Shown: positions 8,711 through 17,330 of the stretch, one piece after another
Layout: every line of letters starts with the position of its first letter
Numbering within the stretch: position 1 is the stretch's first letter
Assembly (NCBI GenBank): GCA_947458455.1
Contig: CANGYJ010000008.1
Span: 62,001-126,000 of the forward strand
Source: Verrucomicrobiaceae bacterium
Lineage (GTDB): Bacteria; Verrucomicrobiota; Verrucomicrobiia; Verrucomicrobiales; Verrucomicrobiaceae
DNA: 64,000 bases
Direction of reading: 5' to 3'
Translations under genes and position numbers: made by a program
Notes under the pieces: generated by a model
Databases searched by the model: none
Seen by the model: the letters and a program-made list of their open reading frames with translations, nothing else
Told to the model about the DNA's origin: nothing

Positions 8711-9812
8711 GAAACACCTCATCCTCACCCTGCTAACCGTCGGCCTCATCTCCGCTCAGGCTGAAGTCACCAAAGACAACTTTGGCACCACGCGCGACGG
8801 CGAATCCGTCGAGCGCTATACCTTGAAGAACAAGCATGGCCTTGTCGCGAAGGTCATCACCCTGGGCGGCATCATCAACGAACTGCATGTGCCCGACCGT
8901 GCGGGCAAGACCGCCGACATCGCCCTCGGATTCGACACCTTGGCCGAATACGAAGAGCACAACGGCGGCGTGTATTTCGGCTGCATCACCGGGCGCGTGG
9001 CCAATCGCATCGCGGGCGGTAAGTTCGACCTCGATGGCAAGTCCTACACGCTGGACCCGCATCCGAAGACCAGCTTCCATCTACACGGTGGCTTGAAGGG
9101 TTTCAGCAAGGTCATTTGGAAAGCAGAAATCGTGACCGACCCACGCGGACCCGCTTTGCGCCTGACCTACCTCAGCAAGGATGGCGACCAGGGATTCCCC
9201 GGCAATCTCAACACCCGCGTCACCTATGTGCTCACCGAGGAGGATGAGCTCGTCATCGAGTATGAGGCCACGACGGACAAAGCCACGCCCATCAACCTCA
9301 CCAATCACACCTACTTCAATCTCGCCGGAGCAGACAGCGGCACTGTGCTCGATCATCGGCTCACCTTGCAGTCGCAGCGTTATCTCGAAACCGATGCCGA
9401 CCTCTTGCCCTCGGGAAAGCTGCTGCCCGTCGCAGGCACCGCGTTTGATTTCACCAAGAGCGAGGTCATCGGCAGCCGCTTGGGTCAAATCTCCATCGGC
9501 GGCTACGACCACGCCTTCGTGCTCGCCGATAAGCCGCAGACCAAGCCCGCGCTCGCCGCCGAAGTCTATGAGCCCAAGAACGGTCGGGTGATGCGAATCC
9601 TCACCGACCAGCCCGGCATCCAGCTCTACACCGCCACCTACACCACGCCGCTCAAGGGCAAAAACGGCATGGGCTATGACCGCTTCCACGGCCTCTGCCT
9701 GGAGACCCAGCATCATCCCGATTCCGTTCATCACGCCGAGTTCCCCACGACCATCCTCCGTCCCGGCGAGACATACCGCACGACGACCATTCATCAGTTC
9801 AGCACGCGGTGA
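8709..9812 (+). CDS. Aldose 1-epimerase (galactose mutarotase)
   Basis: The 367-residue protein has a signal peptide (MKHLILTLLTVGLISAQA) and the mutarotase landmarks GRVANRIAGGKF, HLHGG and NHTYFNLAG (catalytic His), plus GLCLETQHHPDSVHH with the catalytic Glu. It interconverts alpha and beta anomers of aldohexoses. The predicted export suggests it works on sugars released in the periplasm. The start codon is embedded in the right arm of the 8-bp repeat, so translation is presumably influenced by the hairpin. It follows the MFS transporter and precedes the hydroxyacid dehydrogenase. Confidence 0.92.
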   Translation: MKHLILTLLTVGLISAQAEVTKDNFGTTRDGESVERYTLKNKHGLVAKVITLGGIINELHVPDRAGKTADIALGFDTLAEYEEHNGGVYFGCITGRVANRIAGGKFDLDGKSYTLDPHPKTSFHLHGGLKGFSKVIWKAEIVTDPRGPALRLTYLSKDGDQGFPGNLNTRVTYVLTEEDELVIEYEATTDKATPINLTNHTYFNLAGADSGTVLDHRLTLQSQRYLETDADLLPSGKLLPVAGTAFDFTKSEVIGSRLGQISIGGYDHAFVLADKPQTKPALAAEVYEPKNGRVMRILTDQPGIQLYTATYTTPLKGKNGMGYDRFHGLCLETQHHPDSVHHAEFPTTILRPGETYRTTTIHQFSTR

Positions 9813-9872
9813 TCATTGCAGACCGCTGGCTTTTACGCTCCGCTGCATCCTCAGTCCTGCCCTCCCTCCGCC

Positions 9873-11060
9873 ATGAGCCATAAATCCGTCCCTGAGCCTG
9901 ATTCCTCAGCCTTCCACTCCCAGTATCCGTCCATTGAGCACCTGCGCGAGCGGGCGCAGCGGCGGGTGCCGCGCTTTGCGTTTGAGTATCTGGAGGGCGG
10001 TTGCTTCTCGGAGGTGAACCTCCGACGCAACACCGAGGAAATCCGCGAGCTGCGCCTGCACCCGTGGTATCTCCGCGACTACGCGGGCGCTGAGTTGCGG
10101 ACCGAGATTTTTGGCCAAACCTATGAGGCTCCGTTTGGCGTTGCCCCCATCGGCCTGCAGGGGCTTGTCTGGCCGCGTGCCACGGAGATTCTTGCCAAGG
10201 CAACACGCCAGCATCAGGTGCCCTTCATCCTCAGCACCGTGGCCACCGCCAGCATCGAGACCGTGGCCGAAATCACGGGCGGCAAGGCCTGGTTCCAGCT
10301 CTATCATCCGGCCGAGCCCGAGTTGCGGGACAAGCTCCTCAACCGTGCGCGCGAGGCAGGCTTTCCGGTGCTCGTGATCCTCGCGGACACGCCCACCTTT
10401 GCTTACCGGCCCAAAGAAATCCGCAACGGCCTCTCCATCCCGCCGCGCATGTCCTTGCGCAACATCCTTCAGATGATGATGCGCCCGGCCTGGTGCCTCG
10501 GTCAGCTCGCGGCGGGCGCACCGCAGTTCCAGACCATGAAGCCCTACATCCCGAAAGGGCTGAACATGAAGCATCTGGGTCTGTTCATGAACCGAACCTT
10601 CTCCGGCCGCCTCAGCGCGGACAAGATCAAGGCCATCCGCGAGCGCTGGCCGGGCAAGCTGGTCGTCAAAGGCATCGTCACCCCCGAGGATGCGGAGTTG
10701 GCTCTCCAACTCGGTGCCGATGGGCTCATCGTCTCCAACCACGGCGGTCGCCAGCTCGACGCCGGGGACTCCACCATCCGCTCCCTCGCAGGCTTGCAGC
10801 GCGAGTTTGGCAGCCGCACCACGTTGATGCTCGACAGCGGCGTGCGCAGCGGCCCGGATGTGGCCTGCGCCCTCGCCTCAGGGGCCAAGTTTGTCTTCAT
10901 GGGCCGCAGTTTCATGTATGGCGTGGGCGCTCTCGGACGCCGAGGAGGCGATCACACCTTGATCATGCTCAAGCGCCAGCTTCGTCAGGTCATGGAGCAG
11001 ATCGGCTGCGAGCGTGTGGCTGACCTGCCCAAGCATCTGCTGTCTGCCGCAGCGCGGTGA
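9873..11060 (+). CDS. FMN-dependent alpha-hydroxy-acid dehydrogenase (LldD-like)
   Basis: The product is 395 residues from the ATG at 9873, matching the usual length of L-lactate dehydrogenase/glycolate oxidase family proteins. The active-site signature SNHGGRQLDAGDS is present, as are APIGLQGLVWP, WFQLYH and LDSGVRSGPDVA of the FMN barrel. It oxidises an (S)-2-hydroxy acid to the 2-oxo acid using bound FMN. An in-frame TTG/ATG-type extension upstream carries no homologous sequence. Neighbouring SDR and FadR-type regulator genes suggest a sugar-acid or hydroxyacid catabolic route; lactate itself is only one candidate substrate. Confidence 0.88.
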   Translation: MSHKSVPEPDSSAFHSQYPSIEHLRERAQRRVPRFAFEYLEGGCFSEVNLRRNTEEIRELRLHPWYLRDYAGAELRTEIFGQTYEAPFGVAPIGLQGLVWPRATEILAKATRQHQVPFILSTVATASIETVAEITGGKAWFQLYHPAEPELRDKLLNRAREAGFPVLVILADTPTFAYRPKEIRNGLSIPPRMSLRNILQMMMRPAWCLGQLAAGAPQFQTMKPYIPKGLNMKHLGLFMNRTFSGRLSADKIKAIRERWPGKLVVKGIVTPEDAELALQLGADGLIVSNHGGRQLDAGDSTIRSLAGLQREFGSRTTLMLDSGVRSGPDVACALASGAKFVFMGRSFMYGVGALGRRGGDHTLIMLKRQLRQVMEQIGCERVADLPKHLLSAAAR

Positions 11061-11148
11061 TCCCCATCCATCCGTCCGTCGCAAATCCACGCCGAGCAAA
11101 GTTCATAAGGCGCTCGAAAGAACCCGAAAACCAGCCTCGTTTAGTCAC

Positions 11149-11158
11149 TGGTATGACC
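11149..11158. promoter_or_regulatory. Possible FadR-type operator core (TGGTATGACC)
   Basis: TGGTATGACC lies 20 bases before the SDR start. It resembles the core of PdhR/FadR-subfamily sites (TGGTnnnACCA) but its flanks are not palindromic. A FadR-type regulator gene lies at 12497, and a much better site is at 22743. This is a weak candidate. Confidence 0.3.
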
Positions 11159-11178
11159 TCCTACCACAAACCTCTTCC

Positions 11179-11931
11179 ATGAATCAAATCGATCTCCACA
11201 ACCGCATCGCCATTGTCACCGGCGGCGCTCGGGGCATTGGCCGGGCCATTGCCGAACGTCTCCTCGCCTCGGGGGCACGAGTCTCGCTTTGGGATGTGGA
11301 TGCAGCGGCACTCGCGCAGGCTTCGTCCGAGATGGGCACGCCGGACACTGTTCATACCGCGACCGTCGATCTCGCGGACCTCGCCTCCGTCCAGGCCGCC
11401 ACCGCCGCCACTGTGGCCGCGTTTGGAAAGATCGACATCCTTGTGAACAACGCAGGCATCACCGGTGGCAATGCGAAGACCTGGGAACTCGATCCAGCCG
11501 ACTGGCGGCGCGTGATGGAGATCAATCTCAATGGACCCTTCTACTGCTGCCACAGCGTGGTCCCGCACCTCATCACCAACGGCTACGGACGCATCGTGAA
11601 CATCGCCTCCATCGCAGGCAAGGAAGGCAATCCCAATGCCGCCCACTACAGCGCTTCCAAGGCTGCTGTCATCGCCTTGACCAAGTCTCTCGGCAAAGAA
11701 CTCGCCACGGCGAACATCACCGTCAACGCCATCACGCCTGCCGTCATCGCCACTGACATCCTCCAGCAGATGCAGCAGTCGCACATCGACTACATGCTCT
11801 CGAAGATCCCGATGGGACGCTTTGGCAAAAAGGAAGAGGCCGCCGCGCTCGTGGCCTGGCTCTGCTCAGAAGACTGCTCCTTCACCACCGCCGCCGTCTT
11901 CGATCTCTCCGGCGGCCGCGCGACTTATTGA
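11179..11931 (+). CDS. Short-chain dehydrogenase/reductase (FabG-like fold)
   Basis: This 250-residue classical SDR has the cofactor motif TGGARGIGRAIAE, the structural NNAG motif (VNNAGITGGN), the catalytic Ser in ASIAGKEG and the YSASK active site. It oxidises or reduces a hydroxyl/keto group with NAD(P). The start at 11179 gives a canonical beginning (MNQIDLHNRIAIVTGG). The stop codon overlaps the left arm of the four-helix cassette. With the mutarotase and the hydroxyacid dehydrogenase it could be a sugar dehydrogenase, but fatty-acid synthesis family members look alike, so the substrate is open. Confidence 0.9.
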   Translation: MNQIDLHNRIAIVTGGARGIGRAIAERLLASGARVSLWDVDAAALAQASSEMGTPDTVHTATVDLADLASVQAATAATVAAFGKIDILVNNAGITGGNAKTWELDPADWRRVMEINLNGPFYCCHSVVPHLITNGYGRIVNIASIAGKEGNPNAAHYSASKAAVIALTKSLGKELATANITVNAITPAVIATDILQQMQQSHIDYMLSKIPMGRFGKKEEAAALVAWLCSEDCSFTTAAVFDLSGGRATY

Positions 11932-12498
11932 TGGAGCAATGGAGTAATGGAGTTTTGGAATGATGAAACAGCATGAACACTGAGCGACGAAACAAGAACC
12001 GCGGATACCAGCAGTTGCTGGTCTGGCAGGATGCTATCGAGTTGTATGGACTCGCATACCAGGCGGTTCGTGGTTGGTCGTTTGAGCACAAGAAGCTGGC
12101 GTCGCAATCCAACGCCTCAGCAGGCTCGGTGCATCGCAATATTGCTGAAGGCTACTGTCGCCGAACAGTTCATGAGTATCTCCAGCATCTCAATATCGCA
12201 CTCGGATCACTTGGCGAAACACTCTCTGGATTTATTGCTTATTCGCGCACTGGCCAAATCGAATCAGCGACCTTTGAGCAACTAGACACCCTGATCTTCC
12301 GACTGGAGAATCGGCTCTTGAAACTCGTCGAGTCACTCGAACACAAGCGCAATGCCAACGACTGGACTGAGACTCTCGTCGTCCGCGAAGACCCACCAGA
12401 GTATGGTGCCGACCCCTCCGTCACCCACGACCTCAACCTCCTTCTCAATAACTTGGCCGAGCAACAAACCTGCACCACTCCTTCACTCCTTCACCAAT
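11930..12498. mobile_element. Putative cassette: four-helix-bundle gene between inverted 8-bp-period arms
   Basis: The left arm (11930-11958) has three TGGAG units ending in TGGAGTTTTGG. The right arm (12473-12498) carries the complementary pattern with ACTCCTTC units. The arms bracket a single gene for an S23/IVP-type protein and sit exactly at the stop of the SDR and the start of the regulator. Short repeats of the same family without cargo are at 8622 and 56341. Mobility is inferred; no transposase is present. Confidence 0.45.
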
Positions 12499-12500
12499 GA
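11973..12500 (+). CDS. Four-helix-bundle protein (S23/IVP family)
   Basis: The first ~120 of 175 residues match the family known from 23S rRNA intervening sequences: LLVWQDAIELYGLAYQAVR, NASAGSVHRNIAEGYCR, EYLQHLNIALGSLGET and a final helix. Family members bind nucleic acid or act as accessory proteins (the bAvd of diversity-generating retroelements is a relative). The role of this one is unknown. The last residues (TPSLLHQ) are encoded by the right repeat arm. The stop overlaps the next gene by 4 bp. It interrupts an otherwise metabolic gene string, which suggests insertion. Confidence 0.8.
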   Translation: MNTERRNKNRGYQQLLVWQDAIELYGLAYQAVRGWSFEHKKLASQSNASAGSVHRNIAEGYCRRTVHEYLQHLNIALGSLGETLSGFIAYSRTGQIESATFEQLDTLIFRLENRLLKLVESLEHKRNANDWTETLVVREDPPEYGADPSVTHDLNLLLNNLAEQQTCTTPSLLHQ

Positions 12501-13207
12501 ACATCACCGCACTCGAACGTCCTGCATCCCTTGTCGAACGCGTCTGTCAGCAACTCGCCGAACTCATCCGTGGCGGCAGTGCTGAGGAAGAGCGCTGGCT
12601 GCCCGGCGAACGCTCGCTGGCAGAGAAGCTCGGCGTCAGCCGCACCGTGGTGCGTGAGGCGACGAAGCGACTGGAGCAGCAGGGCATGTTGGAGATCCAG
12701 CACGGCACGGGCATCAAGATCGTGGACCGCCTGCACCGCCCGTTGAATGACTCGCTCTCTCTGCTCATTCCTGATATGGCGGACCGTCTTCAGCAACTCA
12801 ATGAGACACGGCTTTCCATCGAACCGGATGCCGCCGCTTATGCCGCGCAGCGAGCCACCAAGGAGCAACTCAAGACGATGCGGCGCATCCAGAAGCAGCT
12901 GGAAAACGCCGCCGAAGGCCCCGCCGCCATTGAGGCCGACATCGCAGCGCATCACGCCATCGCCGATGCCAGCGGCAACCTCATTTACCGCCTCCTGCTC
13001 GATTCCCTCGCGGATCTCGGCGTCTCCAGCCGCCTGCGCACCATTGGCCGCATCGGCAAGGCAGCGGCCATCGAGCAACACGAAGCCATCCTCGTCGCCA
13101 TCGAGAACCGCGACCCCGAAGCCGCCCGCGCCGCCATGCGCAGCCACATCCTTGCTGCTGGTGCGGATATGGATCTTCCCGCCCTCAAAACCAAAACAGC
13201 AAAATGA
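12497..13207 (+). CDS. FadR-subfamily GntR transcriptional regulator
   Basis: The 236-residue protein has an N-terminal winged helix (LPGERSLAEKLGVSRTVVREA, residues ~35-75) followed by an all-helical FCD ligand-binding domain. Metal-ligand candidates are EADIAAHHAIADASGN and IEQHEAILVAIENRDPEAA. Such regulators respond to small carboxylates such as lactate, pyruvate or uronates and usually repress nearby catabolic genes. Plausible targets are the genes from 7343 on and the cluster downstream, where a perfect FadR-type palindrome lies at 22743. The start overlaps the four-helix stop; the gene is directly followed by the DUF1553 gene. Confidence 0.9.
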   Translation: MNITALERPASLVERVCQQLAELIRGGSAEEERWLPGERSLAEKLGVSRTVVREATKRLEQQGMLEIQHGTGIKIVDRLHRPLNDSLSLLIPDMADRLQQLNETRLSIEPDAAAYAAQRATKEQLKTMRRIQKQLENAAEGPAAIEADIAAHHAIADASGNLIYRLLLDSLADLGVSSRLRTIGRIGKAAAIEQHEAILVAIENRDPEAARAAMRSHILAAGADMDLPALKTKTAK

Positions 13208-13210
13208 GAA

Positions 13211-15772
13211 ATGAAGCCCATCTTTCTGTCATCCATCTTTTTGTCATCACTGTGCGTCACCAACCACGCAGCTGACACCGCATTCTTCGACTCCAAAGTC
13301 CTGCCCATCCTCCAGCAGCGCTGCTTTGAGTGCCACTCGCACGGAACGAAGATCAAAGGCGGCCTCGCTTTGGATTCACGCTCTGGCTGGGCGGAGGGTG
13401 GAGACAATGGTCCCGCCATCAAGCCCGGCCAATTAGAGGAAAGTCTGGTCATCAAAGCGGTCCGCTATGTGGACGCGGAGTTCGAAATGCCTCCAAAGGC
13501 CAAGCTTCCTGCCAGCGAGATCGCCATTCTCGAAGAATGGGTGAAGCTCGGTGCGCATGACCCCAGAACCGCTGGGGCCGGAAAGCAAAAGAAAGGCATC
13601 GACCTCGCCGAAGGCCGGAAGTTCTGGGCCTTCCAACCCGTGAGCAATCCCCAGCCGCCGCTGGTGAAAGACACCGCATGGCCACTTGATCCGTTGGATC
13701 ATTTCATTCTCAAACCGCTCGAAGCCAAGGGTATCAAGCCCGTGAGTGATGCTGATCGCTACACTTGGCTTCGTCGCGTGAGCCTTGATCTCACGGGCCT
13801 GCCGCCGACAGCGAAGGAGATTGAATCCTTCTCGAAAGACTCGTCATCCGATGCGTATGCGAATGCTGTGGATCGTTTGTTAAACTCCAAAGCGTACGGC
13901 GAACGCTGGGCGCGGCATTGGCTCGATCTCACCGGCTATGCCGACATGATGGGCACTTCGAACGCCGTGTTTGCCGAGCACGCGTGGCGCTATCGCGATT
14001 ACCTCATCAAGGCTTTCAACGCCGACAAGCCCTTCGATGAGTTCGTGCGCGAGCAGATCGCTGGCGACTTGATGCCGTCAAAATCTGTCGAAGATCGCGC
14101 CGAGAACATCACCGCCACCGGCTTCCTTATGGTCGGCGACATCGAGATCGTGAACCCGGACAAGGCGAAGATGGAGACCGATCACATTGATTCCCAGATG
14201 ATCAAAATCGGCCAGACTTTCATGGGCATGACGCTGGGCTGTGTGCGCTGCCACGATCACAAGTTCGACCCCATCGGAGTCGATGACTACTACGGCATCG
14301 CCGGCATGCTGCGCAGTTCGCCCTCCTCGCACAAAATGCCGGACATGGGCGTCTGGAGCACGCTCAACAGCACCGTCCTGCCCGAAACCCCCGCGCAACT
14401 CGCCGCGCGAAAGAAGCTCGAAGCCGAGAACGAACAGCGCATCGTTGGCTTCAAAGAGGAGCAAAAAAAGCTCACCGACGAGAAAGCCGTTGTGACCAAA
14501 CAACTCGCTGCTCTTGGCAAACCCACTGCGCCAGTATCGCAAGTCGTCGCCGCTACCGACAATGCGCAGCGAGACATTCCTGCCAATCCTGATGCCAAGC
14601 CCACTAGCGACAAAGACGCCCTCACCAAGCGCCGCGACGAACTCGATGCACAGCTCAAGAAGCTCACCGAGACCATCAAACACGCCGAATTCTTCAAGGA
14701 CAAGACTCCAAGAGCCTTCGCCATGAGCGATGGCCCGACGCCTGCCGACATGCCCGTTTATGTGCGTGGCAATCCGTATGCACCGAGCACCGTCGTGCCA
14801 CGTGGGACCCTTCGCGTGGCCTCGTGGGATAAGTTCCCCGCCATCCCAACCGGCCAGAGTGGACGTCTTCAATTTGCGGACTGGCTTGCCGACAAACGCA
14901 ACCCGCTCACCGCTCGCGTGACGGTGAACCGCATCTGGCAAAAGCTCTTCGGCACCGGCATCGTGCCCAGCGTGGACTACTTCGGTACTCGTGGCGATGT
15001 GCCCACGAACCCGGAGTTGCTCGATCATCTTGCCACCCGCTTCATGCAGGGTGGTTGGTCACAGAAAGCGTTTCTTCGCTCGCTCGTTCTTAGCCGTGCT
15101 TATCGCCTGAGCAGTTCCAACGACGCCCTAGCGATGAAGCTTGATGCCGAGAACAAACTCTTCTGGCGCATGAATCGCCAGCGCCTCGATGCCGAGTCCA
15201 TGCGTGATTCCATGCTCGCCATCAGCGGCGAACTCAGCCGTGAAAGCGGTGGCCCTGCGCTGGTGCTCGAAGAACCCGAGAACTGCGGCTCGCTGGCCTT
15301 GAAAGGCGTGAATCCGCCGAACTACAGACACGCGAAACCGCGTCCGACGCAGGAGTTTGAGCGCACCCTCTATCTTCCCGTGCTCCGAGGTGGCACCGCA
15401 GGCCCGGACCGCCTGCGTGCCTTCTTTGATTTCGTCGATCCCGCAGGCACGGCCGGTCAGCGCAACCAGACCGTGGTGCCCACGCAGTCGCTCTTCCTGC
15501 TCAGCAACGACCTCCTCCGCAAACGCGCCACCACGCTCGCCGACCAGCTAATTACTGCCGAGTCGAACGAACTCGCGCGACTCGAAGCCCTCTGGCTCCG
15601 CGTTCTCAATCGCCCGATAACCAGCACCGAGCGTGAAGAGGCCACCGCCTTCCTCGGCAACGTGGAGCCGCTCATCAAAACCGTCAAAGGCCGCCCCGCC
15701 CTCGACTCCATCAAATGGCGCGAACTCTGCCACAGCCTGCTGGCCGCGAATGAGTTCGTGTTTCGACTTTGA
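13211..15772 (+). CDS. Secreted PSCyt1-DUF1549-DUF1553 protein
   Basis: This 853-residue protein has a signal peptide and a planctomycete-type cytochrome c domain (haem motif CFECH at residue 38). DUF1549 follows, ending in a second CxxCH (CVRCHDHKFDP, about residue 343). A charged helical segment spans residues ~395-500, and DUF1553 runs from ~550 (NPLTARVTVNRIWQKLFGTG). The family is widespread in Planctomycetota and Verrucomicrobiota, almost always next to DUF1501 genes, and is thought to take part in extracytoplasmic oxidation of glycans or other polymers; the exact reaction is not established. A DUF1501 gene follows 63 bases later. Confidence 0.9.
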   Translation: MKPIFLSSIFLSSLCVTNHAADTAFFDSKVLPILQQRCFECHSHGTKIKGGLALDSRSGWAEGGDNGPAIKPGQLEESLVIKAVRYVDAEFEMPPKAKLPASEIAILEEWVKLGAHDPRTAGAGKQKKGIDLAEGRKFWAFQPVSNPQPPLVKDTAWPLDPLDHFILKPLEAKGIKPVSDADRYTWLRRVSLDLTGLPPTAKEIESFSKDSSSDAYANAVDRLLNSKAYGERWARHWLDLTGYADMMGTSNAVFAEHAWRYRDYLIKAFNADKPFDEFVREQIAGDLMPSKSVEDRAENITATGFLMVGDIEIVNPDKAKMETDHIDSQMIKIGQTFMGMTLGCVRCHDHKFDPIGVDDYYGIAGMLRSSPSSHKMPDMGVWSTLNSTVLPETPAQLAARKKLEAENEQRIVGFKEEQKKLTDEKAVVTKQLAALGKPTAPVSQVVAATDNAQRDIPANPDAKPTSDKDALTKRRDELDAQLKKLTETIKHAEFFKDKTPRAFAMSDGPTPADMPVYVRGNPYAPSTVVPRGTLRVASWDKFPAIPTGQSGRLQFADWLADKRNPLTARVTVNRIWQKLFGTGIVPSVDYFGTRGDVPTNPELLDHLATRFMQGGWSQKAFLRSLVLSRAYRLSSSNDALAMKLDAENKLFWRMNRQRLDAESMRDSMLAISGELSRESGGPALVLEEPENCGSLALKGVNPPNYRHAKPRPTQEFERTLYLPVLRGGTAGPDRLRAFFDFVDPAGTAGQRNQTVVPTQSLFLLSNDLLRKRATTLADQLITAESNELARLEALWLRVLNRPITSTEREEATAFLGNVEPLIKTVKGRPALDSIKWRELCHSLLAANEFVFRL

Positions 15773-15773
15773 T

Positions 15774-15835
15774 CCATTCTCCTGCCCCCATTCTTCTACC
15801 TACTGTATTTCAAAACTCCATTTCTCCACCCCATC
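15774..15835. repeat. Solo repeat arms between DUF1553 and DUF1501 genes
   Basis: Two arms lie side by side. At 15774-15797, CCATTCTCCTGCCCCCATTC matches the right arm of the element at 17230. At 15812-15835, ACTCCATTTCTCCACCCCAT matches the right arm of the 8-bp-period repeat at 56382. No complementary left arms are seen, so these look like remnants. Confidence 0.55.
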
Positions 15836-17227
15836 ATGAATTCTTTCACTCGCCGCCAACTTCTTCAGCGCACTGCTTGCGGCTTCGGCGCACTTGCCTT
15901 GCATGACATCGCCCGCGCGGCCGCGAATCCGCTCGCGGCACGCATCCCCGGCATGGTGCCGAAAGCCAAGCGCGTCATCTTCCTCTTCATGGGCGGTGGA
16001 CCGTCGCAGATGGATCTCTTTGACCCAAAGCCCTTCATTGAGCGCAAGCACGGGCAGAAGATCGACTCGCCACTGCGCAAAGAAGTCACGCAGATCGGCA
16101 CGGACCAGTTCCTCGCGCTCAAGGCCATGGCTCCGGTGCGACCGCGTGGACAGAGCGGCATGATGATTTCCGATCTGATGCCGCACCTCGCGACCGTGGC
16201 CGATGACCTCTGCCTGCTGCGTGGCATGAACGCCGACAACCCACAGCACGCCGGCGCAACGTTGCAATTTCACACCGGCACCTTTGCCGAGGTCCGACCG
16301 TCCATGGGCGCGTGGGTCAGCTATGGCCTCGGCACCGAGAACGCGAACCTGCCCAGCTTTGTCAGCATTCAGGGCGGCGGCGTGCGCGAGTATGGCGCCG
16401 CATTTCTTCCCGCGATCCATCAGGGCACTAAGCTCACCGTGCCACTGGACAGCAAATCCTTGCCTGTCGAAAACCTCCGCAATGTCTCCGAGAACGACGC
16501 CATCCAGCGCCAGCGCATGGATTTCATGGCCCGCATGAACAAGCGTCTCGTCGGCGACCTCGGTGGCGATGCGAACATGGAAGGCATGATTCAAAACATG
16601 GAACTCGCCGCTCGCATGCAGCTCACCACGCCTGCGATCGTGGACATCTCAAAAGAGAGCAAAGCCACGCTCGATCTCTACGGCGTCGGCGGCAAGGATA
16701 CGAACACCTTTGGACGCGCTTGCCTGCTCGCTCGGAAACTGAGCGAAGCTGGCGTGCGCTTCGTGCAAGTCAGCACCGGCGGCTGGGATCATCATGGTGA
16801 CATCCGTGGCAACCTGCCCAAGCTCTGCGCCCAGACCGATCAACCGGTTGCCGCCTTGCTCAAAGATTTGAAATCACGCGGCCTGCTGGAGGACACTCTC
16901 GTGCTCTGGAGCGGTGAGTTTGGCCGCACGCCGTGGAGCCAGGATCTCAGTGGCAAATCGCCTATCGACAAGCACGGCCGCGAACACCAGCCCGAGAGCT
17001 TCTGCTCATGGATGGCCGGCGGCGGCGTCAAAGGTGGCCTCACCTACGGCGACACCGACGACATGGGCTACCGAGCCATCAACGGCAAAGTCCACATCCA
17101 CGATCTGCACGCCACCATGCTGCACTTGCTCGGCATCGATCACCTCAAGCTTACCTCTCGCCACCTCGGTCGCGACTTCCGCCTGACCGATGTCTATGGC
17201 GAGGTGGTGAAAGAGATCTTGGCGTGA
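15836..17227 (+). CDS. DUF1501 protein, Tat-exported
   Basis: The 463-residue protein starts with a twin-arginine signal (TRRQLLQRTACGFGALALHD). It has the DUF1501 landmarks VIFLFMGGGPSQMDLFDPKP, LRGMNADNPQHAGA, GGWDHHGDI, LWSGEFGRTPWSQ and a C-terminal HATMLHLLGIDH. The family has an alkaline-phosphatase/sulfatase-like fold and is found paired with PSCyt1/DUF1553 proteins. Its catalytic activity is not established. Pairing with the gene at 13211 suggests a two-component extracytoplasmic system; Tat export implies folding, perhaps with metals, before transport. Confidence 0.9.
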   Translation: MNSFTRRQLLQRTACGFGALALHDIARAAANPLAARIPGMVPKAKRVIFLFMGGGPSQMDLFDPKPFIERKHGQKIDSPLRKEVTQIGTDQFLALKAMAPVRPRGQSGMMISDLMPHLATVADDLCLLRGMNADNPQHAGATLQFHTGTFAEVRPSMGAWVSYGLGTENANLPSFVSIQGGGVREYGAAFLPAIHQGTKLTVPLDSKSLPVENLRNVSENDAIQRQRMDFMARMNKRLVGDLGGDANMEGMIQNMELAARMQLTTPAIVDISKESKATLDLYGVGGKDTNTFGRACLLARKLSEAGVRFVQVSTGGWDHHGDIRGNLPKLCAQTDQPVAALLKDLKSRGLLEDTLVLWSGEFGRTPWSQDLSGKSPIDKHGREHQPESFCSWMAGGGVKGGLTYGDTDDMGYRAINGKVHIHDLHATMLHLLGIDHLKLTSRHLGRDFRLTDVYGEVVKEILA

Positions 17228-17229
17228 GC

Positions 17230-17318
17230 CTGATCGGGAACAAGTAGGCAAGAGAATGGGGACAAAAGAATAGCCCTCCTTCAATTCATTCTCCTGCCCC
17301 CATTCTCTTGTCGATCAG
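17230..17318. repeat. Palindromic repeat with GGGGACA/TGCCCCC core
   Basis: The left arm contains GGCAAGAGAATGGGGACA (from 17247). The right arm contains TCCTGCCCCCATTCTCTTGTC (17292-17312). Outer flanks CTGATCG and CGATCAG extend the pairing. It fills nearly all of the spacer between the DUF1501 and CocE genes. It belongs to the same family as 25659 and 52211. Confidence 0.7.
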
Positions 17319-17330
17319 AACCAACTATTC

